Source: Sphingobacterium sp. GVS05A
GTDB taxonomy: Bacteria; Bacteroidota; Bacteroidia; Sphingobacteriales; Sphingobacteriaceae
DNA length: 64,000 nucleotides
Direction: 5' to 3'
Assembly (NCBI RefSeq): GCF_019969845.1
Contig: NZ_JAHXYR010000006.1
Coordinates: 186,001-250,000 of the forward strand
Both the position numbers and the translations under genes were made by a program. Below, in pieces: positions 55,738 through 64,000 of this stretch. The notes beneath the pieces are model-generated. The model saw only the letters and a list, made by a program, of their open reading frames with translations. It was not told the DNA's origin and ran no database searches. The first letter of the stretch is position 1, and each line of letters starts with the position of its first letter.

Positions 55738-56078
55738 ATACAAATATAAACACATTTGGATAATGGTATAAAAATAGATAGTACCGCCAATCCTAAAAAT
55801 AAGAGTAATGAGCTAACAATTTTTTAACAAAAAGGGATTGATCTCTTATGTGGATAAATTGTATATTTACTACAGTGAATCGGGGCCTATACCCTCGCTT
55901 TATGAGTCTATATTAACCATTTTGCTAAATAATTAAAAAAGTCATTCCGATAACTATTGGGGAATCCAACTGTATTTGGGTAATGTCAGATTTTAATAGG
56001 GCTGATCTGGAAATTAAATCTATTATGAGTTGACCTGTTACTGTTAACCATTTTAATAAAAACTTGACCTTTTTAAAA
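55738..56078. other. intergenic region between GNAT and TPR regulator genes
   Basis: This 341-bp divergent gap contains the TATATTTG box at 55748-55741 next to the GNAT start (minus strand). I see no full consensus promoter for the plus-strand gene and no other structure. Confidence 0.4.
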
Positions 56079-57803
56079 ATGAAAATTTATTTGTTCTGTA
56101 TGTTATTCCTAGCTGTTCTGACGATAAAAAGTACGAATATAGCCGTTGGACAATCTATAGAAAAAATAGTGCATATTGAAGACCCTGTTCTTCAGTTGGA
56201 AGCTGCCCTCCAATTTCGGGCTAACTTTGGGAAGGATACTGTTGCATTGAAAAATGCACTGGATCCTATTTTAACGCTCGCTAATAAGACAAATAATAGT
56301 ATACTAAAATGGGGATACTACATGCGTATGGCAGATGGGTACTCGATTGCGTTTGATCAAACTAATGCCGTTTCTGATCAATATTATCGGCTTGCGGAGC
56401 AATTACTTCAAAAGCATCATAATATTGAATTGGAAATGATTGGCTATGCAAGACAAGGCTACTATAACTATGTCTATCGGAAAGTGAAGGAAGCATTCCC
56501 ATTCTTTTTGCGTGCAAATGATTTAAAATCCAAAATTGATATCAAAAAAATACCATTAGTAGTTAAGCATTACCAATTCATCGCGAATTTTTATAGTTAT
56601 ATTGGAGATCATAGTATTGCCGTTGATTACTTACAGGAAGCATTGCCTTTTTCGAAAGCAGCATCAAGAGAACGTGTGGATATAATCAATGCCATAGCAG
56701 TATATCTATCAAATGATTCGCTTAATCATCAAGCTGTTACTTATTTCAATCGAGCGATGTCGGAAGCGAAATTGGCTAAAGATTCGGTATGGATTGGCAT
56801 TATTTCTGGTAATCTAGCCGATCAAGCCTGGAAAGCGGGCGATCGGCAAAAAGCAATTGCTTTAATTCAGAAGAACATCGATCTTTCTATGCGATTTGAC
56901 GAACGAAAGGATGCCATGCGGGCAAATCTCAATCTGGCAAGCTGGTATATTGTACTTCAGGAATGGAAACTGGCCAAGCAACATGTCCTAACCAGCATAA
57001 GCCTGATGGAGGAAAAGCCCTATTTTCTGAAATATAAGATGGAGGCCTCAAAATTATTGTCTGATATTGCCCATGGTTTAAATCAAAAAGAGGAAGAACT
57101 CAAACAATTGCATGTCTACCTGATATTAAAAGATTCGTTAGAAAAAAGAATAAATGATAAAGAGATACAAACCTTTCTTTGGCAAAGGGAAACCGAGCGA
57201 TATAATCGAGCGATTCAATCTACAGAGGAAAAAAGGCTTCACACCAAACGGACATATCAATTTATTGGGGTCTGTTTGATTTTGGTGTTTGCGATCGTAT
57301 TGCTCTTAATCAACAGATCAAAGGCAAAAATTAAAATAAGAAATACTCTTCTTGAAAAAGACCGGCTCAAGCTAGGTTACGAGAGGCAATTACTCGATCA
57401 AGAGCTTTTGATTTTAAAAGATTCCCTTGGCGAATTTACCAATACGATCAAGCAAAATGACACAACTATTCAACAGCTCCGACAGGAGATTGTGAAGGTG
57501 TCAGCGCAAAATCCTGCTTACATGGCTCAGGTTTCCGATAGCTTAAATGCAATGTTGCAGACACATATCATGACCGATGAACGATGGCTAAAATTCAAGC
57601 ATGTTTTTGACAAGGTCCATCCGGGTTATTTAGCACAAATGAAACAAAACTATTCAAAAATAACAGATAACGATCTGCGCATACTTGCTCTACAAAAATT
57701 GGATTTAAACAACAGTAGCATGAGTGAACTACTCTGTGTATCTACCGAAGCAATCAAAAAAGCAAAACAGCGTCTAAAGAAGAAAATGGAGTTACGAGAT
57801 TAG
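56079..57803 (+). CDS. TPR protein with C-terminal helix-turn-helix, membrane-anchored regulator
   Basis: Protein of 574 residues. A signal sequence (MKIYLFCMLFLAVLTIKSTNIAVGQ) is followed by about 330 residues of tetratricopeptide-like helices, one transmembrane helix (near residues 390-410: YQFIGVCLILVFAIVLLLI), a coiled coil and a C-terminal region (ITDNDLRILALQKLDLNNSSMSELLCVSTEAIKKAKQRLKKKM) similar to the LuxR-like winged segment of Bacteroidota TPR regulators. It may sense a periplasmic signal and bind DNA from the membrane. I start at ATG 56079; a TTG at 56064 is less likely. Confidence 0.72.
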   Translation: MKIYLFCMLFLAVLTIKSTNIAVGQSIEKIVHIEDPVLQLEAALQFRANFGKDTVALKNALDPILTLANKTNNSILKWGYYMRMADGYSIAFDQTNAVSDQYYRLAEQLLQKHHNIELEMIGYARQGYYNYVYRKVKEAFPFFLRANDLKSKIDIKKIPLVVKHYQFIANFYSYIGDHSIAVDYLQEALPFSKAASRERVDIINAIAVYLSNDSLNHQAVTYFNRAMSEAKLAKDSVWIGIISGNLADQAWKAGDRQKAIALIQKNIDLSMRFDERKDAMRANLNLASWYIVLQEWKLAKQHVLTSISLMEEKPYFLKYKMEASKLLSDIAHGLNQKEEELKQLHVYLILKDSLEKRINDKEIQTFLWQRETERYNRAIQSTEEKRLHTKRTYQFIGVCLILVFAIVLLLINRSKAKIKIRNTLLEKDRLKLGYERQLLDQELLILKDSLGEFTNTIKQNDTTIQQLRQEIVKVSAQNPAYMAQVSDSLNAMLQTHIMTDERWLKFKHVFDKVHPGYLAQMKQNYSKITDNDLRILALQKLDLNNSSMSELLCVSTEAIKKAKQRLKKKMELRD

Positions 57804-57896
57804 GAGATGAATCCACATGAATTTAATGCTATGTACCTGATCAGGATGGGTAATAATACGGATTTGGTAGGTTAGGGATACAAATAGGGTAAAGAG

Positions 57897-57932
57897 TAAT
57901 CAAGTTGGCTCTTTTTTAAGCCAACTTGATTA
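57897..57932. terminator. probable terminator hairpin
   Basis: A perfect 14-bp stem (57897-57910 with 57919-57932) with an eight-base loop separates the TPR regulator from the convergent YceI gene. The stem is strong, but no T run follows on either strand. Confidence 0.55.
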
Positions 57933-57972
57933 TAGCTAGAATTCTAGGCGGCTGCAACAGCCATTAGAAATC

Positions 57973-58656
57973 TTATTTTGCGTTTTTCGCTGTAACATTA
58001 AGTTCAATGTCAACATTTTGTGCGATCATCCAATCTTGAGGATTGCCTTCGGTACCATATGTAAGTCCCCAATCTTGTCTTTGGATCGTAAATTTAGAGT
58101 AGAAAGTAACTTCTTCACCATTGAAAGTAATTTTAGCAGGAAATGTTACGTTTACTGTTTTGTCTTTGATTGTTAAGTTACCACTGACAGTGTTTGTAGC
58201 ATCAGCAACAACGCTTTTTCCTTGAGCAGCATCAAATGGAGCGACTTTGGTGATTTCAAATTTAGCTGTAGGGTATTTCGCTGTATCAAAGAAGTCCGCA
58301 CTTTTCAAGTGTGCATCCAAATCTGTTGATTTTTTACCACCTGCAGTAGTAGGGTCTACAGAAGCGCTGTCTGTTACAATTGAATTGACATCAATGGTGA
58401 AAGATCCACCGGTGATAGCATTGTTATCAGCAGAAAGTGTACCATCACTTTTTAAGACACCATATCTTGGATTCAAACCACCTTTGTGGTAACCTGTCCA
58501 TTTTAATGTACTTTTGTCAGCCTCTACAGTATAAGTCTGTCCTTTTTGTTCAGTCACTTCTTGCGCTGATGTTGTTTTGGCTTTGTCTCCAGTTGCATTT
58601 TGACATGAAGCGAATAACAAAATAAGGGCTAAACCCGAGATTAATTGTTTTTTCAT
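57973..58656 (-). CDS. YceI family lipoprotein
   Basis: Protein of 227 residues with a lipoprotein leader (MKKQLISGLALILLFASC, Cys18), followed by the YceI beta barrel: KSTLKWTGYHKGGLNPRYGVLKSDG, IDVNSIVTDSASVDP and the C-terminal DWGLTYGTEGNPQDWMIAQNVDIELNV. YceI domains bind long-chain isoprenoids in the periplasm. It is divergent from an HxlR regulator, with a palindrome between them that may control both. Confidence 0.9.
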   Translation of the reverse strand: MKKQLISGLALILLFASCQNATGDKAKTTSAQEVTEQKGQTYTVEADKSTLKWTGYHKGGLNPRYGVLKSDGTLSADNNAITGGSFTIDVNSIVTDSASVDPTTAGGKKSTDLDAHLKSADFFDTAKYPTAKFEITKVAPFDAAQGKSVVADATNTVSGNLTIKDKTVNVTFPAKITFNGEEVTFYSKFTIQRQDWGLTYGTEGNPQDWMIAQNVDIELNVTAKNAK

Positions 58657-58739
58657 TTTTTAATCGTTTTATTTTTTAATAAGATGTTTGTATTGTTCTG
58701 TATCGTCGGCATCAATCATGCCATTTTAATTTATGAATA

Positions 58740-58747
58740 CAAAGGTA
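58740..58747 (-). promoter_or_regulatory. -7 box of the YceI gene
   Basis: On the minus strand TACCTTTG (58747-58740) matches TAnnTTTG exactly. It lies 83 bp before the start codon, and the palindrome at 58774-58793 begins 26 bp further upstream, where a regulator could block or assist the polymerase. Confidence 0.5.
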
Positions 58748-58773
58748 GATGATAGATAGTTTATTTTTGGTAT

Positions 58774-58793
58774 TAGTTTCCTTAAAGAAACTA
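58774..58793. promoter_or_regulatory. HxlR operator candidate between YceI and HxlR
   Basis: TAGTTTC-CTTAAA-GAAACTA is a 20-bp palindrome with 7-bp arms and a 6-bp spacer. It sits between the divergent YceI and HxlR genes, 26 bp upstream of the YceI -7 box. Confidence 0.6.
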
Positions 58794-58832
58794 CTTTCCA
58801 AAAAGATAGTGCACTGTGACGCTGTAATTCAG

Positions 58833-58840
58833 TATTTTTG
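58833..58840 (+). promoter_or_regulatory. -7 box of the HxlR gene
   Basis: TATTTTTG matches TAnnTTTG exactly and is 26 bp before the start codon. No clear TTTG -33 element precedes it. Confidence 0.5.
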
Positions 58841-58866
58841 TAATCAATAGAAGGAGATCAAGTAAA

Positions 58867-59250
58867 ATGAAAAAGGAAGCACTATCAAGTTCCTCCACCG
58901 GCTGTAAAACGCGGATATTGGCGATAAATGACAGCATGGAGATTTTGGCAGGTAAATGGAAATTCCACATTATAGGAACATTAATGTTGTTTGAAAAGCT
59001 ACGTTTTATGGAATTGTTGCGGGAAGTTGATGGGATTGGGGCAAAGATGCTGTCCAAAGAGCTGCAAGATCTGGAAATGAACCATCTTATCAGAAGAACC
59101 GTCTTAAATACCAAGCCGCTTACTGTGGAGTATGAACTTACTGATTGTGGTAAAACATTAGGTCCCATTATTGATGAAATAGCTAAATGGGGTATCACTT
59201 ACAGAAGCACACTTTATCAAAAAGACGGGACTAGCTCAGCTGCTATATAG
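58867..59250 (+). CDS. HxlR family transcriptional regulator
   Basis: Regulator of 127 residues. The winged-helix MarR/HxlR layout is seen as LAGKWKFHIIGTLMLFEKLRFMELLREVDGIGAKMLSKELQDLEMNHLIRRTV, preceded by a cysteine that HxlR proteins often use in redox sensing (TGCKTRIL). It is divergent from the YceI gene, and a 20-bp palindrome lies between them, so the two probably form a regulator/target pair. Confidence 0.9.
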   Translation: MKKEALSSSSTGCKTRILAINDSMEILAGKWKFHIIGTLMLFEKLRFMELLREVDGIGAKMLSKELQDLEMNHLIRRTVLNTKPLTVEYELTDCGKTLGPIIDEIAKWGITYRSTLYQKDGTSSAAI

Positions 59251-59300
59251 GAGGTTTGTTCTTTATATTCGCTTATTTCCGACATTAGATCCGGTTTGTG

Positions 59301-59813
59301 TTAAAGTTCTAAGCGGTAGTACAATGAGTAGCCAGTTGTGCCGTCCAGCCAATGCACGAGTTCCCGGTGACTATATTCGAAACCTGCACGTAGGATCGCT
59401 TTTTTTGAAATCGTGTTGATTTCCCGATGACTGATGATGAGCCGTTTGATCTGCTGAGTATTGACCCAGGCCATTCTAATTTTGTACAGGAGACTTGAAA
59501 GCCCTTGTCCGCGATGTATAGGGCGAATAAAGGATTGTCCAAAATATGCTTCAGTATTGTTTAATAATAACATGCTGGTCATCCTGATTAGCTCGTCTTT
59601 TTTGAAAAGTCCAAAGACAATCCGAGCATATTTTATACGCTCTTGCCAGTCCAAATCGGAGAGATCGCTTTCTGCGGGATTGCTCCGTCGAAATAAGCTA
59701 GGCTCCGTTTGAATTGCTTCCAGACGAATCGATTTATAATATTCGAATTCGCTTTCCAATAACTGACGAATAGAATAGGAGTTAGACTCACGTGCTAATA
59801 GCTGAATAGACAT
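59301..59813 (-). CDS. GNAT family N-acetyltransferase, intact paralogue of 29628-30128
   Basis: Acetyltransferase of 170 residues. The motif FIRPIHRGQGLSSLLYKIRMAW has the conserved R-x-x-G-x-G-like acetyl-CoA loop, and the C-terminal half IISHREINTISKKAILRAGFEYSHREL continues the fold. It shares its overall pattern with the frameshifted gene at 29628-30128 and was used to check that gene's composite reading. The substrate is unknown. It lies 27 bp after the unknown protein at 59840 on the same strand. Confidence 0.85.
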   Translation of the reverse strand: MSIQLLARESNSYSIRQLLESEFEYYKSIRLEAIQTEPSLFRRSNPAESDLSDLDWQERIKYARIVFGLFKKDELIRMTSMLLLNNTEAYFGQSFIRPIHRGQGLSSLLYKIRMAWVNTQQIKRLIISHREINTISKKAILRAGFEYSHRELVHWLDGTTGYSLYYRLEL

Positions 59814-59839
59814 GCACTAATTTCTAAATTATCGCAAAG

Positions 59840-60397
59840 CTAGTTATTTGTCAACACATTAATGATGTTTTTTCGATATTCCTGATCTTTTTCCCTTAAT
59901 TCAAGAATTCTATTTTTTAGGTCAATATTCACATACCATTCCGCATAATTATCCTTTTCGTTTGTATCGTCGAAGAAAATTTTGGTTTTTATATACTCTT
60001 CGTCAAAATACTCTGGTTGGCCACTAAGTACAAATGCTGTGGAGCCTATAGCGTCAAGCATCCTGAAAGAGCTGGTCTCAGTTTTAAATAAGCTACTTAA
60101 AGCTTTGGCAAAATTATCACTCAATTCCCCAATGGAATAGAAGTTGATCCCTTCTCGATAAAATCTTTTCTTGTCTACTTCTGTGTTAACGATACCTAAT
60201 TTCATATCGCGTCGAAATGAGATTTCTATACCGACTGTTTCTTTTCCCCAAAGACCCTTTGCCTGAATAATATGATTTAGGTTTTCATCATTCCAGTTTT
60301 TGGTTATCGTTAATTGCAGATCAACAAAGTCCTGGTCTTCACTGACGTCAATCTGCTTTAATTTATGTTGTCCTTTTAAGAAATTTAAAAAGCCCAT
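59840..60397 (-). CDS. protein of unknown function
   Basis: Protein of 185 residues starting with MGFLNFLKGQHK, an amphipathic start like that of the DUF6882-like protein at 47871. The body is alpha/beta with SSFRMLDAIGSTAFVLSG and KTKIFFDDTNEKDNYAEWYVN but no domain that I recognise. It is probably cotranscribed with the GNAT gene 27 bp downstream. Confidence 0.6.
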   Translation of the reverse strand: MGFLNFLKGQHKLKQIDVSEDQDFVDLQLTITKNWNDENLNHIIQAKGLWGKETVGIEISFRRDMKLGIVNTEVDKKRFYREGINFYSIGELSDNFAKALSSLFKTETSSFRMLDAIGSTAFVLSGQPEYFDEEYIKTKIFFDDTNEKDNYAEWYVNIDLKNRILELREKDQEYRKNIINVLTNN

Positions 60398-60756
60398 ATT
60401 GTGTTGTTAATAATAATTTGAGCCGATCTTAACAAATTATCTTGGTTGCATCTGGTCCAGCCAGATGGCTTTTTATTTGTCATTGTCATAACTCTGGCTA
60501 AGTAGAATAAAGATAGTAAAAGTTTTGATTCTATAGATGGCAGAATAGAAGACAATATATTTTTCAAGAATAATTAACGGCTTTTGTTAGGGGATGTATT
60601 TCCAATAAATTTGGCTAGAGGTTATTAGTCAGAATATTAGGTTAATACAAGTTTTTCAATCAAAAAGAATTAATTAAAGGAGATACTGATTCAATTGAAC
60701 TATCTTTATAGCTTAACACTTGATCTGTCTAATATTAAGATCGCATTATTAAGAAT
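60398..60756. other. intergenic region with a hairpin
   Basis: This 359-bp gap between divergent genes contains a 7-bp hairpin with a five-base loop at 60449-60467 (CATCTGG/CCAGATG), followed by T-rich sequence, so it resembles a terminator on the plus strand although no plus gene ends nearby. No coding frame is supported. Confidence 0.4.
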
Positions 60757-61425
60757 ATGAGCAAAGTAGAATTATTTGAGAATGAAAGAGCGAGCGGCTA
60801 TGATCAATTTGTAGAAGCCTGGATTCCCAACTATCATTATTTTTTGGATTGTTTGCCTAAGCTGTTGACAGATACAGATCCCAATGATCTGCTGGTCATA
60901 GGCTGTGGAACTGGTAATGAGATACAGAAGCTTGTCGCAAAGGGCAAAACATGGAATATAACGGGGATAGATCCCTCCACAGAAATGATTCAACAGGCTC
61001 GGCAGAAACTTGATGGATATCCTAACGTTGTACTTGTTGAAGCTCTGATCCAGGATTTGAAAAACGATAAAAAATATGATGCGGCTACGTTATTGTTGGT
61101 TCTTCATTTTCTTGAAGATAATGGAACTAAGTTAGAATTGCTGAAAGAAATTGGAAAAAGACTGGTTTTAGGAGCACCACTTGTAATGCTGGATATCACA
61201 GGAAATAGCGGCATGATTAAAGAAAATCTGAAAATTCTAAGACTTCTATTGTCCGATAACATACCCGAAGAGCAGGTCAGTCTTCGATTAAATAGGATAG
61301 AGAACGAACTTTTTCATGTGTCTGAAGATCGGCTTGCAGCGTTATGTGTTGAAGCGGGATTTGAGGTTCCGATACGTTTTTTTCAATCAACAATTTATAT
61401 GGGCTGGATGACAAAGAAAAGATAG
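60757..61425 (+). CDS. class I SAM-dependent methyltransferase
   Basis: Methyltransferase of 222 residues. Motif I is LLVIGCGTGNEIQKL, followed by NITGIDPSTEMIQQAR and KYDAATLLLVLHFLEDN, typical of the Methyltransf_11/25 type. The substrate is unknown. It stands alone on the plus strand and converges on the GH20 gene, whose terminator lies between them. Confidence 0.85.
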   Translation: MSKVELFENERASGYDQFVEAWIPNYHYFLDCLPKLLTDTDPNDLLVIGCGTGNEIQKLVAKGKTWNITGIDPSTEMIQQARQKLDGYPNVVLVEALIQDLKNDKKYDAATLLLVLHFLEDNGTKLELLKEIGKRLVLGAPLVMLDITGNSGMIKENLKILRLLLSDNIPEEQVSLRLNRIENELFHVSEDRLAALCVEAGFEVPIRFFQSTIYMGWMTKKR

Positions 61426-61520
61426 GTTTTCAATATGTGAATGGTAAAGAAGCTTTTCAAAAAGTGAGCCATTGGGAATTGGATATTTGAAAAGAGATTT
61501 TGGAAGATAGGAGTAAAATA

Positions 61521-61551
61521 AAAAAATAGGGATGTCCGTTGTGGACACCCC
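61521..61551 (-). terminator. rho-independent terminator of the GH20 gene
   Basis: Read on the minus strand, a 9-bp stem with one mismatch (61551-61543 with 61537-61529) is followed by a T run at 61528-61521. Confidence 0.8.
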
Positions 61552-61559
61552 TTTTAACC

Positions 61560-63848
61560 TTAGTTTTTATGAAAGAGATGATCGTCGGGTATGTCGATAA
61601 TTTTGGAACCGTTAACACGATATTGAAGTTTCAAGGTAAAACCACCTCCCGCTTCTATGAAATCGATGCTAATCGGATGATATCCTTTTTCTAAAGCAAT
61701 CTGTCCACTTTTCATGATTGGGGCATGTTGTCCGTCGTTGTCTACGACCACCTGATCATGTATGCGCAAAACTCCACCATCATCGCAAGTGAAATAGAAA
61801 TTATAGATCCCCTTTTCTTTCACATATAGATAACCCTTAATTTTTGCGCCAAATGAAGGCATTTTAATCGTATCGCTCAAATGGATATCCTTAATAATCT
61901 CCTGGCGTACCGCTTTGCCTGTTATTGCAGCTGTGTTTGCAAATGTTCCATTAAATAGCGTTGCGGTCAATCCTGCACGCATATTCTTTACATCTTCGGT
62001 AATACCTTTTTTCCAGGTATCTCTCTTGAAATTCACTTGGTACAATTCGCTCTTTGCTCCTGAAGAAGATATCGTTGCGAAACGTATGGCTCCTTCGTTT
62101 TTGACAATAAGTGAATCGCTTAGTACTGGGCTTTTCTGAGTTGGTAGACTACCATCGGTGGTATAATGTATTGCATTTTCTGGAAGTTCATTCTCAATTT
62201 TCAGCATGGATTGCCCGTTAATGATAACCTGATTATCGGCAAAGCCATTTAAATCTGGCATACGGTAATGTAGCCCCATTTTGTTCCAGATCCCAAAGTG
62301 AGCGATTAATCTATTTCTATAGCTCTCATATAATGATTTATTGGTCCAGACTCGCTCTGCCAATGCGCTCAATCTTGGTAGAATCATAAATTCTAACCGG
62401 GCTGTTGATGGGATCATTTCTGTCCATATGTTTGCCTGCGCGCCCTGAACTAAATTTGATTTGTTACTCGGGATATCGGATGGTATGACAGACATATTAT
62501 ACACCGCATCCAAGCTGCTACTATTGGGAAGGTAGTCAAAATACAAAGGATTGGTAGGTGTCATGATGAGACGATGACCACGATTGACTGCCTCACGAGG
62601 TGCATTTTTTACCCATCCCCGCCAATACATAACTGTCATCGATGTATCCGAACCACCATCAAGTATTTCATCCCAACCGATGCTGCGTTTGTTTTTCGAA
62701 CGTATGAAGTTATTAACACGTTTTACAAAATAGCTTTGTAAGTCATGTAGATTGGCTATGCCTTTCTCCTTCATAAATGCTGTGGCTATAGCTGAATTTG
62801 ACCAGGAATCTTTTTCCACTTCGTCGGCACCAATATGAATATAAGTAGAAGGGAAAAGCTCGATAACCTCGCTAAGTACATTTTCTATAAATGTATAACT
62901 ACTTTCTTTCCATGGACTGATTGGTACCGAGAACTGTTTTCCCCAGCCTGCGGTTTCACTGTCTAGGAGTAGCTCGGGATAAGCTTTGGTCGCGATCATC
63001 ATGTGTCCGGGCATATCTATCTCAGGTATAATCTCGATATGTCTGCTCGATGCATAGGCGACGATATCTCTGATATCCTGTTGTGTGTAAAATCCACCAT
63101 ACTCTTCTCGTCCATTATTGATGCGTTTGTGTTCGCTGGGTAGATTGAAGTCGGGATTGTCTTTTGCTTTGGCAAGACATGCTGAATCTTGGTTGTTATA
63201 GGTTCTCCACGCACCTTGTGAAGTAAGTTTTGGATATTTTTTGATCTCGATACGCCAACCTTGATCATCTGTGAGATGCAAGTGAAGCTTATTGAATTTA
63301 TAGGACGACAAGAGATCGATAAACTTGTATAAATAATCTTTTGAGAAGAAGTGCCGCGCTACATCTAGTTCCACACCGCGCCACTGAAACGCTGGCTGAT
63401 CCTTAATTGATAGATAGGGCAAATGAATACTCCCCGCGGGTTTTGCAAGAAGATACAGTTGTTGTATTGTTTGCAGTCCGTAAAATAGCCCCTGATCCGA
63501 AGAAGCAGAAATCTGAATTCCTTTTTTATCAATCGTTAATTCATAACCTTCCTTGGAAAGACTACTTTTTTTTATCAATCGTAGTGTTGCATTGGCATGT
63601 GTCACCTTCTTTTTAGTGATGTCCCCGAATAACGATTGACGTACCCATTGGTCTAGAGCGTTTGAGGAGATGTTGGAATCAATCGTATAAGAGAATTCTC
63701 CCTTGGCTATTTGAAAGAAACCCGTAGATGATTCCAGTTGTTTGGGAAAAGGGATCAGCTGGGGGATATGATTTTTTTCTTGCGCATAACTTGTACTGGG
63801 CCAATAGAAAGCAGACAATAGCAGGAGCAGTGAAATAGCTTTAGACAT
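61560..63848 (-). CDS. beta-N-acetylhexosaminidase, GH20, with C-terminal PA14 domain
   Basis: Secreted enzyme of 762 residues with a signal peptide (residues 1-22, ending TSYAQ). The order is an N-terminal GH20b-like domain (about residues 30-150), a GH20 TIM barrel (150-510) with the catalytic Asp342-Glu343 pair in YIHIGADEVEKDSW, a small fibronectin-like or linker segment, and a PA14 domain (about 640-755: VKEKGIYNFYFTCDDGGVLRIHDQVVVDN) for carbohydrate binding. It would remove terminal N-acetylglucosamine or N-acetylgalactosamine from glycans, such as host or fungal chitin-type oligosaccharides. It is monocistronic and ends in a clear terminator. Confidence 0.93.
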   Translation of the reverse strand: MSKAISLLLLLSAFYWPSTSYAQEKNHIPQLIPFPKQLESSTGFFQIAKGEFSYTIDSNISSNALDQWVRQSLFGDITKKKVTHANATLRLIKKSSLSKEGYELTIDKKGIQISASSDQGLFYGLQTIQQLYLLAKPAGSIHLPYLSIKDQPAFQWRGVELDVARHFFSKDYLYKFIDLLSSYKFNKLHLHLTDDQGWRIEIKKYPKLTSQGAWRTYNNQDSACLAKAKDNPDFNLPSEHKRINNGREEYGGFYTQQDIRDIVAYASSRHIEIIPEIDMPGHMMIATKAYPELLLDSETAGWGKQFSVPISPWKESSYTFIENVLSEVIELFPSTYIHIGADEVEKDSWSNSAIATAFMKEKGIANLHDLQSYFVKRVNNFIRSKNKRSIGWDEILDGGSDTSMTVMYWRGWVKNAPREAVNRGHRLIMTPTNPLYFDYLPNSSSLDAVYNMSVIPSDIPSNKSNLVQGAQANIWTEMIPSTARLEFMILPRLSALAERVWTNKSLYESYRNRLIAHFGIWNKMGLHYRMPDLNGFADNQVIINGQSMLKIENELPENAIHYTTDGSLPTQKSPVLSDSLIVKNEGAIRFATISSSGAKSELYQVNFKRDTWKKGITEDVKNMRAGLTATLFNGTFANTAAITGKAVRQEIIKDIHLSDTIKMPSFGAKIKGYLYVKEKGIYNFYFTCDDGGVLRIHDQVVVDNDGQHAPIMKSGQIALEKGYHPISIDFIEAGGGFTLKLQYRVNGSKIIDIPDDHLFHKN

Positions 63849-64000
63849 AAAGTTTTTTTGTGATTTCTTAATAATTATGTGTTTAAGAGCTTGCCAAATA
63901 GAATTTGTCGGTTTAGCATGAAAAACTCGGAACCAATATAGAAATATTTTGTGTAAACGGAGGTAATAAAAAAATGTATACTAGTGGCACTGTTATCTGG

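Noticed and set aside
55741..55748. TATATTTG box as promoter of the GNAT gene at 55270-55737
   Set aside because: It ends 3 bp before the chosen start, which would leave no leader; it may be fortuitous.
1..64000. tRNA, rRNA, CRISPR arrays, transposases or prophage genes
   Set aside because: No cloverleaf-type sequences, spaced repeats or mobile-element proteins were recognised on either strand.

Overview
The window looks like a chromosomal segment of a Bacteroidota bacterium, most probably Sphingobacterium or a close relative. The evidence is an AT-rich composition, TAnnTTTG-type -7 promoter boxes (sometimes with TTTG about 20 bp upstream), hardly any Shine-Dalgarno sequences, three LytS-type kinase/LytTR regulator pairs, and typical families such as a TlpA-like thioredoxin with an N-terminal domain, a DUF4965 glutaminase-like protein, an 800-residue FtsX-type ABC permease, DUF2931 and GH20 with PA14. 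I see no rRNA, tRNA, CRISPR array, insertion sequence or prophage. The genus is an inference.

Layout. 1-5.9 kb: a Crp/Fnr regulator, then a co-directional run of sensor kinase, TlpA-like thioredoxin, LytTR regulator and serine hydrolase. 5.9-12.7 kb: oleate hydratase with an AraC regulator, a GNAT, a VOC protein, a DUF4180 protein, a Dyp-type peroxidase, a methyltransferase and a truncated YdcF/SanA-like gene. 12.9-22.2 kb: an Ntn-type amidase, a tripartite RND efflux operon divergent from a second kinase/LytTR pair, and an OsmC protein. 22.5-32.6 kb: dihydrolipoyl dehydrogenase, a Crp/Fnr regulator, LysR divergent from an mdaB-ygiN quinone module, a class I amidotransferase, YggS, PaiB, a frameshifted GNAT, and an EamA exporter divergent from a MocR regulator. 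32.6-40.9 kb: an MscS channel, the DUF4965 enzyme, a DUF1062 protein and an orphan ABC permease with a sigma-54-type promoter. 40.9-51 kb: an accessory block of secreted or membrane proteins of unknown function around a third kinase/LytTR operon. 51-64 kb: VOC, HPP, several GNATs, a membrane DUF2931 protein, a TPR regulator, YceI divergent from HxlR, a methyltransferase and a GH20 hexosaminidase.

The most interesting signal is in the 41-50 kb block. Two unrelated gene sets on opposite sides of the third LytTR operon have the same promoter layout: two 12-bp direct repeats (consensus roughly RCGNATYGTAAA) exactly 20 bp apart, with a TAnnTTTG box starting exactly 30 bp after the last repeat base. 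This suggests one LytTR regulator drives both operons of uncharacterised secreted, leucine-rich and DUF6882-like proteins. A similar 19-bp-period repeat lies before the RND operon next to the second LytTR pair. Other promoter-level finds are a textbook GG-N10-GC promoter with two upstream TGTTC-N6-GAACA-like sites before the ABC permease, and inverted or direct repeats in the LysR/mdaB, HxlR/YceI and MocR/EamA divergent regions.

Three genes look broken: a GNAT with two compensating frameshifts (29.6-30.1 kb), a 96-codon open frame without any ATG, GTG or TTG start that appears to be the shifted C-terminus of the secreted protein before it (42.5 kb), and the truncated YdcF-like gene (12.4 kb).
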